Assembly: GCF_031085155.1 (NCBI RefSeq)
Contig: NZ_JAVHUL010000003.1
Coordinates: 62,001 to 126,000 of the forward strand
Length of the DNA stretch: 64,000 bases
Direction of reading: 5' to 3'
Source of the DNA: Mesonia profundi
GTDB taxonomy: Bacteria; Bacteroidota; Bacteroidia; Flavobacteriales; Flavobacteriaceae
In this document: positions 61,950 through 64,000 of the stretch, piece by piece
Position numbering within the stretch: position 1 is the stretch's first letter
Layout of the letters: the number at the start of each line of letters is the position of its first letter
Notes under the pieces: generated by a model
Told to the model about the DNA's origin: nothing
What the model saw: only the letters and a program-made list of their open reading frames with translations
Databases searched by the model: none
Position numbers and translations under genes: made by a program

Positions 61950-61981
61950 AAACCCTCAACTGTTTAAAGCTGAGGGTTTTG
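61950..61981 (+). terminator. Terminator of tRNA-Gln
   Basis: AAACCCTCA pairs with TGAGGGTTT across a 12-base loop, followed by a T-run, directly after the tRNA. Confidence 0.85.
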
Positions 61982-62077
61982 TGATTTTTTAGGGGGGGAG
62001 GAATAGGGGGAAGTTATTTAGAAGACTATTATTTCAGTTATTTTTTTAAATGGAATGGTAAGGATCAAAACCATTAC

Positions 62078-63448
62078 TGTCCGACTAAAATACGGATTTA
62101 GACAAAAGTATTCATTGCGCCCAATAAAAGCGTTGTTTTTTCCTTTAAACCCAATAGCAAGGGGGCAGCGTCAAAATAGGGTCAATTGTTTATCTGGGGG
62201 CTTTGTGGTAAGCTCCTTCCATTTTTTGTTCGGATCTTCAAGGAATCTGAACAGGTCAATGTAAGTCATAAGATGAAACCGTATCATCGACACCATATTG
62301 GAATATGCCCATTTTCTTTTTGTTTTCCGCTGTATTACCAGCATCAGCAGCTGTATGATAAGACCGCACCATATCTGTATTCCTATGGCATTTTGATTGT
62401 CCCCGAGAAAATACTTTAGTGGAAAGTTTTGTTTGAGCCTTTTAAACATGGTCTCTATTTGCCATCTGTGTTTATAGATAGCGGCAATTTTGTCCGGTTC
62501 CAGTTCAAAATGGTTTGTAATGAACTCGAACACTTTTCCTTTTTCATTGTCCCAATAGGCAATGCGCCTTAGTTCAATGTTTTTTTCTTGTTTTTGGACA
62601 CTGATCCGTTCATCCTTTAACACCGCATCCCTTGTGGTATCGGACAGTTCAAATTCCCTGACACTTTTATAGACCGCATTTTCTTTTTGCCTGGTCACAA
62701 AAAAGATCTCATCCCCGCTCCATTGCAAATATTGTAGGTAATCATTGTAGGCTTTGTCAAAGACAACGATAGAGCCCTTTTCCAGGTTCAGTTCTTTTAG
62801 AAAGGTATGGTTGTGCGTAGCGGCACTGCTAAAGCGGATAAGACAGGGAACATCTTCTAGCGCATTTATCATGGTGTGCATTTTTATGCCACCCTTTTTC
62901 TTACCGTTGACAGGGTTGCGGCCAACACCTTTTAAAATATCACTGAACAGGCTTATGGTGGTGGAATCAACGATTTTTAAATGCTTGACGGGCAAGGACA
63001 ACGGACTGCTGTCCGATAAAAATGAACGGTATGTCCTAAACAAGCTATAGTAGATATTGGCAAAGACTTCGCTACTACGATTTTTGTTGGCATCGGACAA
63101 AGTGCTGCGTTTTGGAAAATGTTTAAGGTTCAAATGTCCTATTCGCCCCTCGCAGGCCAATAATATAGTGGATAGCTCACGCAGGGAGCTAACACCGCTC
63201 AAAGTTGCGCAAACCATCGTTACCAAATGATCGTATGTTTTAAAACGGTGTAATACCTGTCGCTGTTGTGTTGGGATACTGTCCGGGTAATTATTGATGG
63301 GGAAAGCAATTTTAATAGTTGCTTAATGATGGGCTGTCCGCTAAAGTTGTTACTTTTGTTCATAGTATTTAGTTTGTGGAAAAACCAAATTACTATAAAG
63401 CGGGAAATCCATCAAGGAAATCCCGCTCTTAAAAAGTTTTATCGGACA
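62078..63448 (-). mobile_element. IS4-family insertion sequence
   Basis: The element is about 1.37 kb. Its ends carry related inverted repeats: TGTCCGACTAAAA at the left and, on the other strand, TGTCCGATAAAAC at the right. One transposase, in two frames, fills the inside. Near the right end AGCGGGA (63399-63405) pairs with TCCCGCT (63421-63427), a hairpin that could block read-through from outside promoters. No obvious target duplication is seen. Its GC content and codon use look higher than the neighbours, as expected of a foreign element. Confidence 0.85.
62171..63363 (-). CDS. IS4-family transposase, split over two frames
   Basis: The first frame opens with ATG at 63363 (MNKSNNFSGQPIIKQLLKLL), reads to SQHNSDRYYTV and stops at 63220 after 47 residues. 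The second, ending at 62171, carries FKTYDHLVTMVC and the catalytic domain: Asp in KIVDSTTISLFSD, Asp in VVFDKAYNDY, and Glu in YKHRWQIETMFKRLK, the Y(2)R(3)E(6)K signature. The frames join at T-TTA-AAA (63244-63238), a -1 slippery heptamer. Fused, they give about 397 residues, normal for the family. A single lost T is the other explanation. Confidence 0.85.
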
Positions 63449-63540
63449 CTACTGTTATTTAATGACGATAGTCAAATAGGTTGCTTCTGTCAATTAAATA
63501 TTTTCGTTAACTTTAAAGAAATTGGGTAAATCAGTCTAAT

Positions 63541-64000
63541 ATGAAAAGGAAGTTAAGCTGTTTGGGCATTATAATGATATTCTTATTGGATACCCCCATC
63601 CAGGCCCAAAGCTTTATTGAAGCTATTTTAAAAGAGCCCATTCAAAAAGCGATTACAGAAAGTGCCGAAGTTGATATACAGCAAATGCAAGCTGAAAACA
63701 CACAATTTGATATGGAGATCGTGAAGGGAAAAAGATTGCCCCAAATTTCAATTTCTGGCGGCTACGGATTTTTATATTCTCAATTGAGTCCAAAGTTTCC
63801 CACCCAATATTTACCCATTAGCGGCACGCCATTTTTAGAAGATCCCCTCGTCTCCAATTTTCAAACCCAGGTATTTCTAGGCTCGCTATCGGCAAGGCAG
63901 CTTATTTTTGCGGGTAACCAAATTAATAGTGGCATAAAAGCATTAGAAGAAAAACAAAAAGCAGAACGTTTTTTAGCTGAAGCTGGTAAAGAAGAGATTG
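63541..64000 (+). CDS. TolC-family outer membrane protein, N-terminal part
   Basis: The ATG at 63541 opens a frame that runs to the window edge (153 codons). It starts with a signal peptide (MKRKLSCLGIIMIFLLDTPI, then QAQ). The body has AITESAEVDIQQMQAENTQF, KGKRLPQISISGGYGF and SARQLIFAGNQINSGIKALEEK, typical of the first half of outer-membrane efflux proteins. It probably begins a second efflux operon, different from the one at 11067-17665. It lies 92 bases from the insertion sequence end. Confidence 0.85.
   Translation, partial: MKRKLSCLGIIMIFLLDTPIQAQSFIEAILKEPIQKAITESAEVDIQQMQAENTQFDMEIVKGKRLPQISISGGYGFLYSQLSPKFPTQYLPISGTPFLEDPLVSNFQTQVFLGSLSARQLIFAGNQINSGIKALEEKQKAERFLAEAGKEEI

Noticed and set aside
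62186-63050. Plus-strand frames inside the insertion sequence as a passenger gene
   Set aside because: They are antisense to the transposase and show no motif of their own.
62078-63448. Insertion sequence as part of a larger genomic island beside tRNA-Gln
   Set aside because: The tRNA end is not duplicated on the other side and no integrase is present. Only the insertion sequence itself is supported.

Overview
This 64 kb window is a stretch of chromosome from a member of the Bacteroidota, most likely the family Flavobacteriaceae. The evidence is low GC content, genes that lack Shine-Dalgarno sites, TTG...TAnnTTTG promoters, a type IX secretion C-terminal sorting domain, DUF2480/DUF3078/DUF5686/DUF2723 proteins, a flavobacterial SUF operon and a TonB-type exbB-X-exbD-exbD operon. 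It is mostly core genome; the clearest accessory element is one insertion sequence near the right end.

Layout. 1-183: start of a lipoprotein gene running off the left edge. 816-9537: SUF iron-sulfur cluster operon (sufA, four-helix-bundle gene, sufB, lipoprotein, sufC, sufD, sufS, META lipoprotein, sufE, sufT-like, DUF2480), followed by DUF3078. 9642-17665, minus strand: a secreted SGNH-like protein, then a TetR/TolC/MFP/RND efflux operon. 17873-25618: polyprenyl diphosphate synthase, 2-oxoglutarate dehydrogenase E1 and E2, a retropepsin-like protein, TatD and type I asparaginase. 25696-28200: tRNA-Ser(GGA) and the ExbB/ExbD energiser operon. 28496-34723: envelope proteins, sigma-54, a pseudouridine synthase and asparaginyl-tRNA synthetase. 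34797-36425: a small AT-rich envelope cassette (two lipoproteins and a beta-barrel), one member of which lacks a standard start codon. 36559-41464: an MMPL/RND exporter and a DUF5686 protein. 41549-46775: translation cluster rplM-rpsI-rpsB-tsf-(TraB-like lipoprotein)-pyrH-frr. 47403-50637: alpha/beta hydrolase, an unknown helical protein and malate:quinone oxidoreductase. 50977-52077: a protein with the architecture of a GluR0-type ligand-gated potassium channel. 52173-61469: DNA polymerase I, a metallophosphoesterase, a cysteine-less thioredoxin-fold protein, a polysaccharide deacetylase and a DUF2723 membrane protein. 61871-64000: tRNA-Gln(TTG), an IS4-family element whose transposase is split over two frames at a T-TTA-AAA heptamer, and the start of another TolC-family gene.

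The most interesting points are the GluR0-like channel, the slippery-site frameshift in the transposase, the possibly mobile four-helix-bundle gene inside the SUF operon, the start-less lipoprotein in the envelope cassette, a CxxC in the periplasmic part of one ExbD, and several families of small palindromic repeats that fill most long intergenic gaps. I found no CRISPR array, prophage, restriction system or biosynthetic gene cluster. All functional calls come from reading sequence and motifs; no database search was run.
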